Positions 1-10,875 of a DNA stretch of 60,000 nucleotides are shown here, piece by piece (within the stretch, counting starts at the first letter, position 1; each line of letters opens with the position of its first letter). The DNA comes from Takakia lepidozioides (taxonomy: Eukaryota > Streptophyta > Takakiopsida > Takakiales > Takakiaceae), in contig CM060732.1 of NCBI GenBank assembly GCA_030704615.1, forward strand, positions 20,896,001 to 20,956,000. The letters run 5' to 3'. Both the position numbers and the translations under genes were made by a program. The notes beneath the pieces were generated by a model. That model saw only the letters and a list, made by a program, of their open reading frames with translations, was not told the origin of the DNA and searched no databases.

Positions 1-2227
1 ATTTGAAACGTTGCAGTTGAAGCCGGGCAAGTCAGTGTCTATCAGTTTCCTCCCAGCAATGCAAATTGACACCCCAAGCGGAATCAAGGCTGGAGCAGTG
101 ACCACCAATTTTTATAAGAGTCCACTGTACAGAGAGCGGAAATATAACGTAAACAATGTACATTTGAGCCCAGTTGAAGTGCTGCTTTGTAGCGACAGTA
201 GTCAGGCCATGTACTGCCATCTCCTCTGTGCCCTCTGTGAGGCACAAGAAATAACCAGACTGGAGACGATTTTTGCTGCTACAGTCGTTAGCGTGGTGAG
301 AGCTCTTCAAAAGTGCTGGCCCTAAATTTGCGAGGACATAAGAACTGGGACCCTCAACAGCAAGATACCCTGCTGTCAGAAACGCTGTGGGAAAGATACT
401 GAAGCAAAATACGGTCCTGGCAAGCGTGATTGAGAAGGAGTGCATGGTTGATGACTGGGAGGCTATCATCCCCCGTCTCTGGAGGAATATTTGCTACATT
501 TCGTGTATATTCACTGGAAGTATGCAGCAGTATGTGCCGGCATTGAAGCACTTTGCTGGCCCGAATGTCCATTTGATGTCTACACAGTACGGGGGCGCCG
601 AATGCCTTTGCATTGGTATGAATGTGAGTCTGAGTTGCGCACCCGAGGATACATCATATTTGGTCTGGCCAGAGGAGGCCTTCTTTGAATCCATTGCACT
701 GAATTCTTACGGCAACGCATTGGAACCACAAATTCCGGTTGAGCAGCGGATGTGGTGCTTGGGCACGAGTATGAGTTGGTAGAGAAGTGCTCCACCATCA
801 CTAACACATATATGTGGTGGCGCATCGGTCAGTGGCAACGGGCCCTCATGCGTCCTTAATTCTGTTTCGGGTGGGATGCACACTTATACGCGCGTGTAAT
901 TTGTAGGCTTGCATAACATGTGGGGTTTGAACGCCCATGCGTAGATGCCAAGAGGCCTTCGTCCTGTCATTTCAAGAGACCTAGTGCGAGCCTCGAACTT
1001 AATTAATTAAATGTGGGGTCCCGAGTTTTTAAGTCATTTGCTGATGATCGATCATATTTGCGCCGAGCTGATCAAGAGCTGATCGGGGGAAGATTATTGT
1101 AGATTGAGGCAGTAAGATTTGTGACGTGCACGTCCCAAATTGAATTATGTTTTATCGATTACCGGGAGAGAATCTTGACATTGAAGTCGAGATTTTGCTG
1201 CAGGCTAAGCATGTTGTTCAAACGTGTCAAAATCCACTGTTTGTGCACATCCATATTGGGCAATTCAAGATTTCATACAGATGTATAGTTACTGAGGTCC
1301 ATGGCTCAGAGGCCAGACTAGAGATTTGGAGAGACATGTGCAGTAAGCTGTAGGCTGAACTTTTCGGAGTCTAGAACTTATAATTATTTGCCATTTGGAG
1401 GCGGCCTTTGCTCAAGTTTATGTTCGCATGGTAGGATGAATTTGCTAGGTCTATATCGCTACCGTCTTGGGGATGTTGTGAGGGTAAAGAGCTTCAGAAA
1501 CACAGCACCAATCGTGGAATTCGTTCGCAGAAAGGATGTGCCTCTCAGCATCAACACTGACAAAACTGATGAACAAGAGCTTCAAATAATTGTCAACAAG
1601 GCAACCCAACACTTTGCTGGAACATCATTAAAGCTGGCCGACTTCACCAGCCACGCAGACATCACCTCAGCGCCAGGCCACTACGTTATCTTCTGGGAAC
1701 TGGAGAGTAGCAGGTATGTCACATGAATATAACTTATCTGAGTCTGTTCTCTTTGCAGCTGCAACCTTGAGTTAATTACATCATTTGAGGTACGTACCAG
1801 ATTCAAAAATTTGTGTGTTTTAGATTATCTAAACATTTATTCAGCCCATGCTCCAGATTGAGCAGCTTGGGGATTTCTTACTCTTTGGTTATCCATTGTG
1901 CACAGTGACGACAAGAATTTGGATCACGAAGTCTTACAGAAATGTACCAATGCGCTTGATGTTTCCTTGAATTACCCCTACCGAAGATTGAGGGTGGGAG
2001 ACACGATTGGACCTTTGGTGCTCCAGGTTGTCGGGAGTGGAACATTCAACAAGTTAATGGATATGGCGATCAGCAAAGGAACTTCCCCCGCACAGGACAA
2101 GACCCCTCGATGTGTGAGCGCACCTCATCCACCTCATTTTATGGAGATATTGAACGCTGCAGTGGTTGCCAGATTCTATAGCCTAGAAACACCCTCTGCT
2201 TTGCAATATCCCAGTGCGCCTGCATGA
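1..2227 (+). pseudogene. GH3-1: broken GH3 acyl-acid amido synthetase, 5' part outside window
   Basis: GH3 proteins join amino acids to auxin, jasmonate or related acids by an ATP-dependent adenylation in the cytosol. The window opens inside exon 3 (residues reading FETLQLKPGKS); exon 4 is 1449-1713 with the nucleotide-binding YRLGD motif, exon 5 about 1916-2227. Compared with GH3-2 and GH3-3 this copy has a GAA-to-TAA stop at 323-325, a 5-nt deletion near 370, a 1-nt deletion near 743, loss of the exon-3 donor context near 780, and an exon-5 acceptor changed from CAGG to CAAG (about 1913). These lesions exclude a normal protein. Introns keep the positions seen in the two intact copies, so it is a duplicated gene, not a processed copy. 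The upstream exons lie outside the window. Confidence 0.93.
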
Positions 2228-3060
2228 GATCTTGTTTTTGAAAATTTTCAAAAATGGCACACTGTCCACATAGGACTATGGATCCCCTGGATCCCCGGTT
2301 GCTCCTTTGGGGCTACCATTCATCACAACTCTTAAGCTAAAATTCCATGAACCGCTCAGGACTCCAGGTTGGTATGCACGTTGTATGAGCTTGAAATGCA
2401 GGTCATGAATAATATAGTGGAATCTACATTCCACTGCATTCTTTGATGTGTGTGCACAACTGGTAAACTTCAGGATTCAGATTTTGCCAGTATTCCATCA
2501 TAGCATGATCAAATAAATTATCTGTTGACAATTGTGACAGAGTGTTCATTGTAAGCAAAACTCATTTCTCTTAGTGCAGTCCACATAAATTAGAGATCAT
2601 CAGCTTCAAGATTCTTTCTTTTGGCTCTGTCTGTGACTCGCGACTTTATCTTCTAACTGTTAGCTCTTACCCCACCTCGACACCCCACTTCTTTGTATCT
2701 AGATGCTTGCTTAGTTTAGCCAATGCATGCAGAGAATTCACATGTATATAAGTCTAGTTCCCTACGAGTTCATCAGTTTCATTGAGGAGCACACTCCGGA
2801 CACGCAAAGCAATTTATCTGCGGACCCACAGATGTTAACTTCGCCAACCGTAGCTCACAACACAACACCTACCCTGAGGATACACACAACAAACTCACAA
2901 AGGTCCGGGGGAGCTCCGCGTTTTGCGGTGAGTGAGCCCCGGGACTTGGGCATTTTTTTGAAGCTCAAACCCTCCCCTCTCCCCCCCTCTCTCAATCTAC
3001 GAATATTTAGCAGTACGCCATCCTGGGCTCGCTGCTTTCGTCTCTCCCCTGCCTCTCTTT
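2228..3060. repeat. GH3-1 downstream flank, part of the tandem duplication unit
   Basis: This stretch matches the flanks downstream of GH3-2 (35146-35676, then 36895-36956 and 50321-50400) and, more weakly, GH3-3 (55147-55600). Shared landmarks are a segment with TAGCTCTTA-CCCCACCT, the text AATGCATGCAGAG (2721-2734) and TTCATCAGTTTCATTGAGG (about 2768-2787). The duplication that made the GH3 array therefore included several hundred bases after the stop codon. A TATA-like TATATAAG occurs at 2745-2752. This copy has no insertion at the points where GH3-2's flank was hit by two elements, so it is a useful empty-site reference. Confidence 0.8.
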
Positions 3061-3983
3061 CTTCTCCCGGACTCACCCATGATGTTTTGGCTTGATGCGC
3101 CATTATTTGCATATTTTTCGAGGTGTTTCCCCGCTCTCTCCACCCCCTCCTACATCTCGTTAATGAGCCGCACTGCACATCGCGGCGTCTCTTCCCCCTC
3201 TGTCAAGACCAAAACAGCAGGCACTTCAGCTCTTGAGAGGTTTCTGGGGACTGTGTATGCCTTAACATGCCAAGGATGCAGAATTCCCTTATTTGCCCGA
3301 CAATATGGCAACTCTCATTACACCGCCGCCCACTTCAAATGCTCACAACTCAGCATTCAGGGAAGTGATCGATTTCCCTCTTACTCTAGCTACTGTGATT
3401 TGGCCCTTCATATTATGAGTCTGGCGGCCGATGTTATCTACTGGTTTAATGTCTTGATAACTACTCTCTGCGACTGCCTCCGGATTCCCTGCTCCACGAG
3501 GTTGTTGCCCTGCGACGAAGCTTCTGCTTCTCGCACTCCTCAGTACCCTCACTTCCACTTCACCTCATCTTCATTTCACTTCTCTTCGCTGTTCTGTCTG
3601 TGCTGGCTTGTTCGCCTTGAGTGTGCCTGGGTCTTTCTAACCTGCAGGGCTCATATGGAGTCCAGAGGTTTACCAGAGGAGCAAGTCACAAACGCTCAAA
3701 GCGGGGAGGATCTTCCCTCTCCGGTAGAGGCAAGACCCAAACTTGGCAAAAGAAAAACAACTCCACAGAGGCTTCGGGTGCCTCCATCTTGGGCAAAGGC
3801 CCCAGCTTCAGCCTTCCGCCCCCCTCCCCCTTGCCTGCAGATACACCATGGGAAGACATTCTGGCGCCAGTGGAATCAGAGCTGCCCGTGCTCAAACTAA
3901 ACAAGGAAAAACTGAAAGCACAGGCTCGGAAACTATCACAAAGAGGAGTCCTCATATACTCCTTGGGTTGGTCGATGGGATAA
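3061..3983 (+). other. Unrecognised open stretches, possibly exons of an unknown gene
   Basis: Two overlapping open frames cover 3079-3900 and 3621-3983. The first begins with pyrimidine-rich sequence; a possible start is ATG 3163 (MSRTAHRGVSSP). The second, after a plausible acceptor CCTGCAG near 3648, reads a basic Ser/Lys-rich part followed by a Pro-rich stretch and an amphipathic Lys-rich segment (PWEDILAPVESELP, then LNKEKLKAQARKLSQRG). I recognise no family. A short gene or gene fragment downstream of the TATA-like box at 2745 is possible, but chance open frames in GC-rich DNA are equally possible. From 3984 to 4470 nothing was recognised. Confidence 0.2.
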
Positions 3984-4469
3984 AATTGGTGTAACTATTG
4001 GTTCTGCGCACGTCCTTTATCGAGTTGCATGGGTGGTGAACTCGGAACTATCTGGCGAACCATCAGCGAGTTGCATCAGCCTTGAGAGAAGGAGATTTGT
4101 TTGATTGCTTGATTAAGGTATACGTGCATCCCAGAATTTCACAACCCATTCTTGAATGTTACTGATCACACCTTAAAAGTTGAATGGTATGATCATTTAT
4201 CTATGATATGAGGCTTTTGAATTCTACATAGTCAAGCAAAAAGTAAAAACTTAAGTTTCTTTACAAAAAAGATCTCATGAAATTGGCTTCTCATTTAACA
4301 ATAACGGGGTCATGAATGCCCGCACATGTGGCTGCGGCGGGGCCCGCGTGTGGCAGAGGGGGTCTGGGAGCTTGTTGGGTATGCCCGCAAGCTACCGGGC
4401 CCACAAAACACATGAGCTAGTCTGCCGGGGCCCACAATATGCACATAAAGCATTAGTTATTAGTTATTG

Positions 4470-4562
4470 CAGGGGTTTGCAGAAACTGGCGGTCAGTGTG
4501 GTGGTTAAGAGCAATGAATGATAAACACGAGGTGTGGTGTTCAAATCTCGTTATGTTGTACC
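4470..4562 (+). repeat. tRNA-derived SINE-like sequence with pol III boxes
   Basis: An A-box-like GTGGTGGTTAAGAGC (4498-4512) and a B-box-like GGTGTTCAAATCTCG (4537-4551) are about 25 bp apart, the layout of a tRNA-derived internal RNA polymerase III promoter. The copia LTR begins immediately afterwards at 4563, so the copia element probably landed in the body of this sequence. It does not fold into a complete tRNA that I can support. Confidence 0.45.
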
Positions 4563-4870
4563 TGTTGGGAAGTAATTAAACATATCTAGAAGACTAAGAG
4601 TCTTGAAGGCCAAAGGTTTAGCAGTCTAAGAGACTATCTTGTTTAACTCACCTTTGGAAGGTGAATGGCTAGAAGGTGGATTGTCACCATAGTAGAAGTG
4701 GAAGTGACCAAGTAGGACTTTCTAGAGACCTTCTTGTACAAGCTCGGGGGTGAAGCCACTAGTCTAAGTGTAAGAATATGATGGTGGCTTCTATGGTTGG
4801 GAGGAGAGCTTTAGGTTTAGCTTTAGTCTAAGACTTTAATTCTTGTTCATGTTCTTGCTCAATTCTAACA
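4563..4870 (+). repeat. Left LTR of the copia element
   Basis: Begins TGTTGGGAAGTAATTAAAC and ends AATTCTAACA, directly followed by the primer-binding site. It is 308 bp and matches 9030-9336 with only scattered substitutions. Confidence 0.95.
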
Positions 4871-4884
4871 TGGTATCAGAGCCA
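4871..4884 (+). other. Primer-binding site, initiator methionine tRNA type
   Basis: TGGTATCAGAGCCA directly abuts the LTR end. It is the standard plant retrotransposon sequence complementary to the 3' end of initiator tRNA-Met. The same site follows the second LTR at 9337-9350. Confidence 0.93.
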
Positions 4885-4925
4885 TTCTTCTCTAGGTGAG
4901 AGTTGGTAGTTGAAAGAACTTGATC

Positions 4926-5690
4926 ATGGCTGGAGCGTCATCTTCTAGCAATCCTCCTTCTATGTCTATGACGAGTGCATTAGATGTGAAAGTGGAAGAT
5001 CGATTCAATGGAGCTAACTATCAAACCTGGAAGTTTAGGATGGAGATGGTCCTTCTAGACAAAGATCTATGGGGAGTGGTTGATGGATCAGTCCCAAGAC
5101 CTGACACTATTGTTGGCCAAGCCATATGAGATAGGATAGATCAGAAAGCAAGAGCTAGCATCATCACAAGCTTGAGAGACAATCAGTTGCATCTCATTAT
5201 AAATGCTAAGGATGCTAAGGATGTTTGGGACAAGCTAGCAAGCATATATGAGACGAAGGATGTCACATCGCAAGTGTATGCGACGCAAAAGTTCTATGGT
5301 CTGAAGATGACCGAGTCAGACTCAGTTGAACAACACTTGAATTTGTTTTGTGTGTTGTGAAATCAACTAGTCTTTGTGGGAACTAATGTGACTGATGAAC
5401 ACGCCGCAGTGGTGTTATTGGCAACCTTACCTGAATCCTATGATGGTTTTGTGGTGTCTCTAGCAGGACAAACCAACTTAACTATTGATGTTATCATAGG
5501 ACTTCTCCTCAAGGAGGAAACAAGAAGAAAAGGTCAAGGTACGTCTACAGAGGTAGATAGAGCTTTGTTCACATGCAAGACTGGAGTAGTCTTAATAAAA
5601 GACTCCCTTCACATGTGTCTCAAAAGTCCCAGAGGTTTCAAAAACCTCAATCTAGCTCAAAGATCAAAAAGGCCAAAGTAAGGTGCTTTT
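4926..5690 (+). pseudogene. Copia gag region (UBN2-like) with zinc knuckle
   Basis: The start is ATG 4926 (MAGASSSSNPPSMSM). The text FNGANYQTWKFRMEM and the following W-rich segment are typical of the copia gag family, which forms the capsid. The frame is broken by TGA at 5127-5129, where the second partial copy still has TGG (9589-9593), by TGA at 5358, and by a frame change near 5570-5680. A CCHC zinc knuckle (C-x2-C-x4-H-x4-C, CFYCKKIGHMIKDC) lies at 5684-5725. Confidence 0.9.
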
Positions 5691-6334
5691 ATTGCAAGAA
5701 AATTGGTCACATGATCAAGGATTGTAGAAAGCGCATTGTAGATGAGCGCAGCAAAGAGAGTCAAGGGAACATAGCTACTCATCAGAGGAACGCTATTCTA
5801 TTTGTCGTGTGTCTCTCAGCCACTACTAGACAGAAGCATGTGTGGTATGTTGATTCAGGAGCATCTCAACATATGACTTCAGAGAAAGAACATTTCTTAT
5901 CATATAGATTTCTTTCATCTACACAATATGTTCTTTTGGGAGATGATAGCAAGCATGTCATTGGTGGGGAATGCTCAGTCTTTCTTATGCTTAATGAAGG
6001 GGAAACCATAGAGGTGGAAAATGTCCTACATGTCCCTACTTTAACAAAGAACTTGCTGTCTGTAAGACAAATTGTTGCAAAGGGATACAGAGTGGTATTC
6101 CAAGATGAGAGTTGTACTATCACAGATAGCTCAGGAGCTGTGGTAGCAAGAGCTATTCTTGATAATTGCTTGTATAGATTACAACATCATGTCTCCAGTG
6201 CTCTTACCACATTTTCACCACAGTTGGGATCTACACCTGTTATGTCAGAAACAGAGTTGTGGCATAGAAGGTTAGGTCATGTGAGCATTAAGAAGTTGAG
6301 ACAGATGCAACTCTCAAGCCATCTTGTGAAATGA
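5691..6334 (+). pseudogene. Copia protease and pre-integrase region
   Basis: After the zinc knuckle the frame continues into an aspartic protease with the active-site triad DSGA at 5852-5863 (WYVDSGASQHMTS), then the GAG-pre-integrase segment ELWHRRLGHVSIKKL that supplies the two histidines of the integrase zinc site. The frame ends at a TGA at 6332-6334 where the element normally continues. Confidence 0.9.
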
Positions 6335-6340
6335 CTACTA

Positions 6341-6988
6341 TTGAAGGAGATGAGCGATATGCGTCTATGCAAAGGTTGCTTGGAAAGGAAGCAACATCGA
6401 GGTCAATTTCCTAAGGGTGGTGGACGAAGAGCCACAAGTATATTGGAGATTGTACATTCTGATGTATGCGGGCCAATGCAAACCACATCACTTGGAGGAG
6501 CAAGGTACTTTGTGACATTCATTGATGATTTGTCAATGAGGGTTGTGGTGAATTTCCTAAGGCAGAAAAGTCAAGTACTAGAGAAATTCAAGGAATTCAA
6601 AGTATTTGCAGAAAAACAAACTGGAAAGCCTCTAAAGATTTTGAGATCTGACAATGGGGGTGAGTACATCTCAAAGGCTTTCAATCATTTTTGTCAAGAG
6701 AATGGAATAGCTCGACAGCTTACTGTTCCATATACACCTGAGTAGAATGGTATAGCTGAGCGGATGAATAGATCACTGCAAGAATCTGCAAAGAGTATGT
6801 TGAAAGAAGTGAATCTTTCAAATCATTTTTGGGTAGAAGCTGTTGGCACTGCAACATATCTTCACAACAGAATACCTACCAAATCAGTGTTGGGAAAAAC
6901 ACCAGAAGAGGTATGGAGTGGTCAGAAGCCTAGTGTGGCTCATTGTAGGATTTTTGGATGTTGTGCATATATTCATATTCCTACTTAG
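6341..6988 (+). pseudogene. Copia integrase core
   Basis: CKGCLERKQHRGQF supplies the cysteines of the HHCC zinc site. The catalytic core then follows: HSDVCGPM, FIDDLSM and RSDNGGEY carry the first two acidic residues, and NGIAERMNRSL the glutamate. A TAG at 6742-6744 replaces the glutamine normally found before NG, and a TAG at 6986-6988 splits the C-terminal part. It integrates the cDNA copy in intact relatives; this copy cannot. Confidence 0.9.
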
Positions 6989-7048
6989 AAGCGAAGGAAA
7001 CTTGACTCCAAATCAGAAGGATGCATCTTCATTGGCTACACAGAAGGT

Positions 7049-8149
7049 GTGAAGGGATATAAGTTGTTCAATGAGACAATTAAGGCTGTCAAACACAGTA
7101 GGGACGTAGTGTTTGATGAAGGCTTCATACCCTCTTTGGTAGTGGGAGAAGATAACATGGGAATGAGCTTAGAGCCATTACACCATTTCCAGGAGGAGTC
7201 TTATGAGGAGCCAATACAAGAGATGGCTGAAGCAAATGATGGAGGTGTTCAACTTGATGGAGTTGATCAAAGAGTCGAAGTTGGTGAACCACTTGTTGAT
7301 ATGGACTCTAGAGATGAAGTTGAAGATGTGCCAATTCTAAGGAGATCTCAGCGGGAAAGAAAAGCTCCTAGTAGGCTGATTACATCCATGAGTGTCATTG
7401 AAGCTATGGAAGAAGCATCGCAAGTGGTTGAACCTGCTACATATGAAGAAGCGATACGCTCTCCAGAAAAACTACAATGGGAAGAAGCAATCAACTCAGA
7501 GTTGGATTCATTGATGCAAAACAAAGCATGGACACTCACCAGGTTGCCTACAGGACAAAGAGCCATTGGTTGCAAGCGGATCTTCAAGTTGAAGTACGAA
7601 GCTGATGGATCTATTTACCGGTACAAAGCTCGTCTTGTAGCTAAAGGCTATGCACAAATTCAAGGAGTGGATTACAATGAAACCTTCTCACCATTGGTGA
7701 AGATTTCTTCTATCACAGTGTTATTAGCTCTTGCAGCTCAACATAATCACGAAGTTCATTAAATGGATGTTAAGACGGCATTTCTGAATGGAGAACTACA
7801 AGAAGAGATCTACATGAGACAACCTGAAGGGTTTGTACAAAGAGGAAGTGATATTGTGTGTAAGCTGCAAAAGAGTTTGTATGGACTCAAACAAAGTCCT
7901 CGAGCTTGGTATGCCAGGATTGATGCTTATCTCTTAAAGGCAAGATTTGAGCGAAGCATTGTTGACACAAACATCTATGTGAAAAAGATGGGAGAGCAAT
8001 TTGTGGTAATAGCTCTATATGTGGATGAAACAATCATTGTCACCAACGATCATCAAAGGTTGTTGCCAGAAACCAAAGCACTGTTGAGTGCTGAGTTTGC
8101 CATGACTGACATGGGTGAAAATTCGGTTCTGTCTTGGTATTCAAATTAG
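7049..8149 (+). pseudogene. Copia reverse transcriptase
   Basis: Acidic linker sequence leads into the reverse transcriptase: WEEAINSELDSLMQNKAW, YKARLVAKGYAQ, the NETFSPLVK segment, then after a TAA at 7760-7762 MDVKTAFLNGEL and CKLQKSLYGLKQSPRAW. The catalytic YVDD box reads YVDE at 8018-8029, so the second catalytic aspartate is lost as well as the frame. Confidence 0.92.
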
Positions 8150-8951
8150 CAGAGATCGAGTGAACCATACAGTATTCATGCATCAACGACAATACATTGA
8201 GACAATTCTACAAAGATTTAAGTTGGAGATGAATAAGCCAACATCAATTCCTCTCGAAGTTGGTTTGAAACTTACGAATGATATGGCACCTAAGACTTAA
8301 GAAGAGCAAGAGGATATGAGGAAAACTCTTTATCAAAGCGCGGTTGGTTTTGATGTATTGCATGGTTTGTACTAGGCCAGACATTGCACATTCAGTGGGA
8401 GTGGTCTCACAATTTCTTTCAAATCCCGGACAAACCCATTGGAAAGCAGTGAAGAGGATATTTCGATATCGAAGAGGAACATCAACCTCTGGTCTACTCT
8501 ACAAGAGAGTGGAAAATCCAAGTTTGTTGGGGTTTGTTGATGCTGACTGGGCAGGAGACGTTGATAGTAGAAAATCAACTTCAGGCCATTGTTTTCTCCT
8601 AGCAGGTGGAGCTGTATCTTGGTCTAGCAAACGACAAGTTGCAACAGCATTGTCATCAACAGAAGCTGAGTACATGTCCATTACACAAGCAGCAAAGAAG
8701 GTTATTTGGTTACGGAAGTTGCTTGGAGATTTGGGTCATCTCCAATCACTACCTACGACTCTCTATTGTGACAATCAAAGTGCGATTGCACTAAGTCAGA
8801 ATCCGAAGTATCATTCAAAGACGAAGCACATCGAAGTGTAACATCACTACATATGGGAAGTTGTATGCAAGGGAGAGATCAAGATGATCTATTGTGCTAC
8901 AGGAGATATGGTTGCGGATGTTTTGACGAAGAGTCTACCACAAAACACATG
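8115..8951 (+). pseudogene. Copia RNase H domain
   Basis: Includes the connection segment and the RNase H text GFVDADWAGDVDSRKSTSG, STEAEYMSI and LYCDNQSAIAL, ending with KTKHIEV and a short remainder ADVLTKSLPQNT. Stops at 8298-8300 and 8839-8841 interrupt it. About 80 bp later the polypurine tract (GAGTGAGAG, 9021-9029) and the right LTR follow. Confidence 0.92.
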
Positions 8952-9029
8952 AAGTGTTCAGCCTTACTTGGTGTCTCTTCTCCAAAGACAAACGAAGTAA
9001 CTCAATGATATGGTTTAATTGAGTGAGAG

Positions 9030-9336
9030 TGTTGGAAGTAATTAAACATATCTAGAAGACTAAGAGTCTTGAAGGCCAAAGGTTTAGAAGTCTAAGAGAC
9101 TATCTTGTTTAACTCATCTTTGGAAGGTGAATGGCTAGAAGGTGGATCGTCACCATAGTAGAAGTGGACGTGACCAAGTAGGACTTTCTAGAGACCTTCT
9201 TGTATAAGCTCGGGGGTGAAGCCACTAGTCTAAGTGTAAGAGTATGATGGTGGCTTCTATGGTTGGGAGGAGAGCTTTAGGTTTAGCTTTAGTCTAAGAC
9301 TTTAATTCTTGTTCATGTTCTTGCTCAATTCTAACA
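9030..9336 (+). repeat. Second LTR of the copia element
   Basis: Begins TGTTGGAAGTAATTAAAC, ends CTAACA, 307 bp. It lies directly after a polypurine run and is followed by another primer-binding site instead of a host-DNA target duplication. Confidence 0.95.
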
Positions 9337-9650
9337 TGGTATCAGAGCCATTCTTCTCTAGGTGAGAGTTGGTAGTTGAAAGAACTTGATCATGGCTGGA
9401 GCGTCATCTTCTAGCAATCCTCCTTCTATGTCTATGACGAGTGCATTAGATGTGAGAGTGGAAGATCGATTCAATGGAGCTAACTATCAAACCTGGAAGT
9501 TTAGGATGGAGATGGTCCTTCTAGACAAAGATCTATGGGGAGTGGTTGATGGATCGGTCCCATGATCTGACACTATTGTTGGCCAAGCCATATGGGATAG
9601 GAAATATCAGAAAGCAAGAGCTAGCATCATCACAAGCTTGAGAGACAATC
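9337..9650 (+). mobile_element. Truncated start of a second copia internal region
   Basis: The primer-binding site, leader and first part of gag (ATG 9392) are repeated here and match 4871-5184, ending abruptly after GAGAGACAATC at 9650. A stop in the SVP-x-P region (TGA 9563-9565) breaks the frame. The arrangement LTR-internal-LTR-partial internal is expected from recombination between two tandem copies or from later truncation by the sequence that starts around 9651. Confidence 0.92.
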
Positions 9651-10010
9651 TAACAACGTGCACTACAACAGATCGCGGTAATTATGATTGCCAAACCGTG
9701 GTAGTCATGGTTTTCATGACTTTGACCATAACCGCACCATGTTTTTATATGAAATTGACCTCCCGCAGTCGTTCATATGACTTCATACGACTGTAGTCAT
9801 ATGAACGACTATCTAAATAGTCGTCTTTATAATTACATAGCTCCGGAATGGGCGGAAGGCTGGTCAACGGCAATTGACCAGATTTAGCTCACCATTCATA
9901 GTCATTTCCATGACTACAGTGTACATGGATGAAGTTGCATAGTCATGATGACTACTGGGGATTTTGTAATTTGGTGTGTATAATACAATTAAAACACTAT
10001 ATGATCATAT
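9651..10010. mobile_element. CACTA-like terminal region, uncertain
   Basis: The sequence CACTACAACAG begins at 9661, immediately after the copia truncation. CACTA elements end in CACTACAA. It is followed by many short AGTCAT/ATGACT motifs in both orientations, as in CACTA subterminal regions, including a perfect 15-bp inverted repeat (9767-9781 and 9796-9810). No transposase and no convincing matching right end were found, so only one terminus may remain. Confidence 0.4.
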
Positions 10011-10024
10011 GAATGACTAATGGG

Positions 10025-10095
10025 TATATTGGTTAACAGGTAGTGAACTATAACTCTTATAGTAAAGAGGTTGCAGGTTCAAACTCCTCTAAGTA
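10025..10095 (+). repeat. tRNA-derived SINE-like sequence
   Basis: An A-box-like TTGGTTAACAGGTAGTG (about 10030-10046) is followed by a B-box-like CAGGTTCAAACTCCTC (10075-10090). The B box is close to the pol III consensus. No complete tRNA cloverleaf is supported. Confidence 0.45.
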
Positions 10096-10244
10096 CAATC
10101 AAATGGATAAGATGGCCCTAGGGTTACTAGGCGAGCTAGGGATAGCACGTGGTACCCTAGATGGATTGCCACGTGGTTTTTTCATTATTATAAAATGCAT
10201 TATGCCACGTGGCACAATGCGGTGCGACGCGGCGTTTGACATAT

Positions 10245-10442
10245 GGTAGGATTGGTGATGAGGTACGTACCTCGAGTGTATATTGTACCGAGGTGGAGAG
10301 TGTATGGAAAAGCCCTCTTACTTGGTCTTGATTACTTCCTTAGAGGCTGGACCAACGTACCAGGGAGCTTAGATTAATTATACAATAGTGTTAACTATTT
10401 AATTCAAAGACTTGGGATGTAGAGTAATTATTACAATCTTAA
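10245..10442 (+). repeat. Tandem repeat unit 1, left part (about 250-bp family)
   Basis: Begins GGTAGGATTGGTGATGAGG and matches the plus copy at 23191-23395 and the minus copies at 26201-26785. It is cut at TTAA (10439-10442); its missing right part resumes at 23135-23190, AAGATC followed by TTGGCTCTG and so on, exactly as in uninterrupted copies. The unit was therefore split by the insertion of the element described next. Confidence 0.85.
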
Positions 10443-10519
10443 CCCTTAAGTTCCCAAGCCCTTTTTTGACTTTTTACCAATTTTGGGTATCCAGCTGCAG
10501 TAAATTTCCCCTATAAACC

Positions 10520-10875
10520 TGTCAAGTTAAATAGGCACAGTGTGAAAACAACTAGAATAAAGCTAGTTATTTGTATTTAACACTTGGATTTAGGTCAAGT
10601 GTTAAATCAAGTGTCAAGTTTAGTTTGACACCTGAACCGCCTTATCTTCACGAGAGCGGCAGTCGCGCAGCTCATCTCTCTCGAGTTGAGCCTGCGCGAC
10701 CGAGCTCCTGCATCGTTTAGGACTTAGTGTGCTCATGATGGGAGTGTAGGTTGTTGTGGGGTGGAGTTCCCACAGCTTGGGGTGCCCCTGGCTCGACTTC
10801 TGTTTTAAAGAATGATAGCGATGGATTTCATATTTCTTGTGTTGGGAGTGTGTGTCCTTTTAGCTTTTCTTATCA
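10520..10875 (+). repeat. Left LTR of the gypsy element (lacks about 85 bp at its 3' end)
   Basis: Runs TGTCAAGTTAAATAGG to CTTATCA, 356 bp, and matches 21938-22293. The right LTR continues for another 85 bp to ATGACA before the target repeat; here the sequence instead changes to CTCGAGAGAGATC. Part of the left LTR and the primer-binding site appear to have been lost or replaced. Confidence 0.8.

Larger units (their letters stand above)
4563..9336 (+). mobile_element. Ty1/copia LTR retrotransposon, decayed
   Basis: Two direct LTRs of 308 and 307 bp (TG...CA) flank an internal region with a methionine-tRNA primer-binding site and the copia order gag, protease, integrase, reverse transcriptase, RNase H. 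The order integrase before reverse transcriptase is diagnostic of Ty1/copia. The LTRs differ at about seven positions plus one indel. The polyprotein is interrupted by at least eight stops or frameshifts, so this copy is not autonomous. The five bases before it are GTACC; a matching duplication on the right is missing because the sequence continues into a second partial internal region (9337-9650). Confidence 0.95.

Noticed and set aside
4498-4551. Functional tRNA genes at the A/B-box pairs
   Set aside because: None of the four places gives a convincing cloverleaf with a 7-bp acceptor stem and an anticodon loop. They are reported as SINE-like only.
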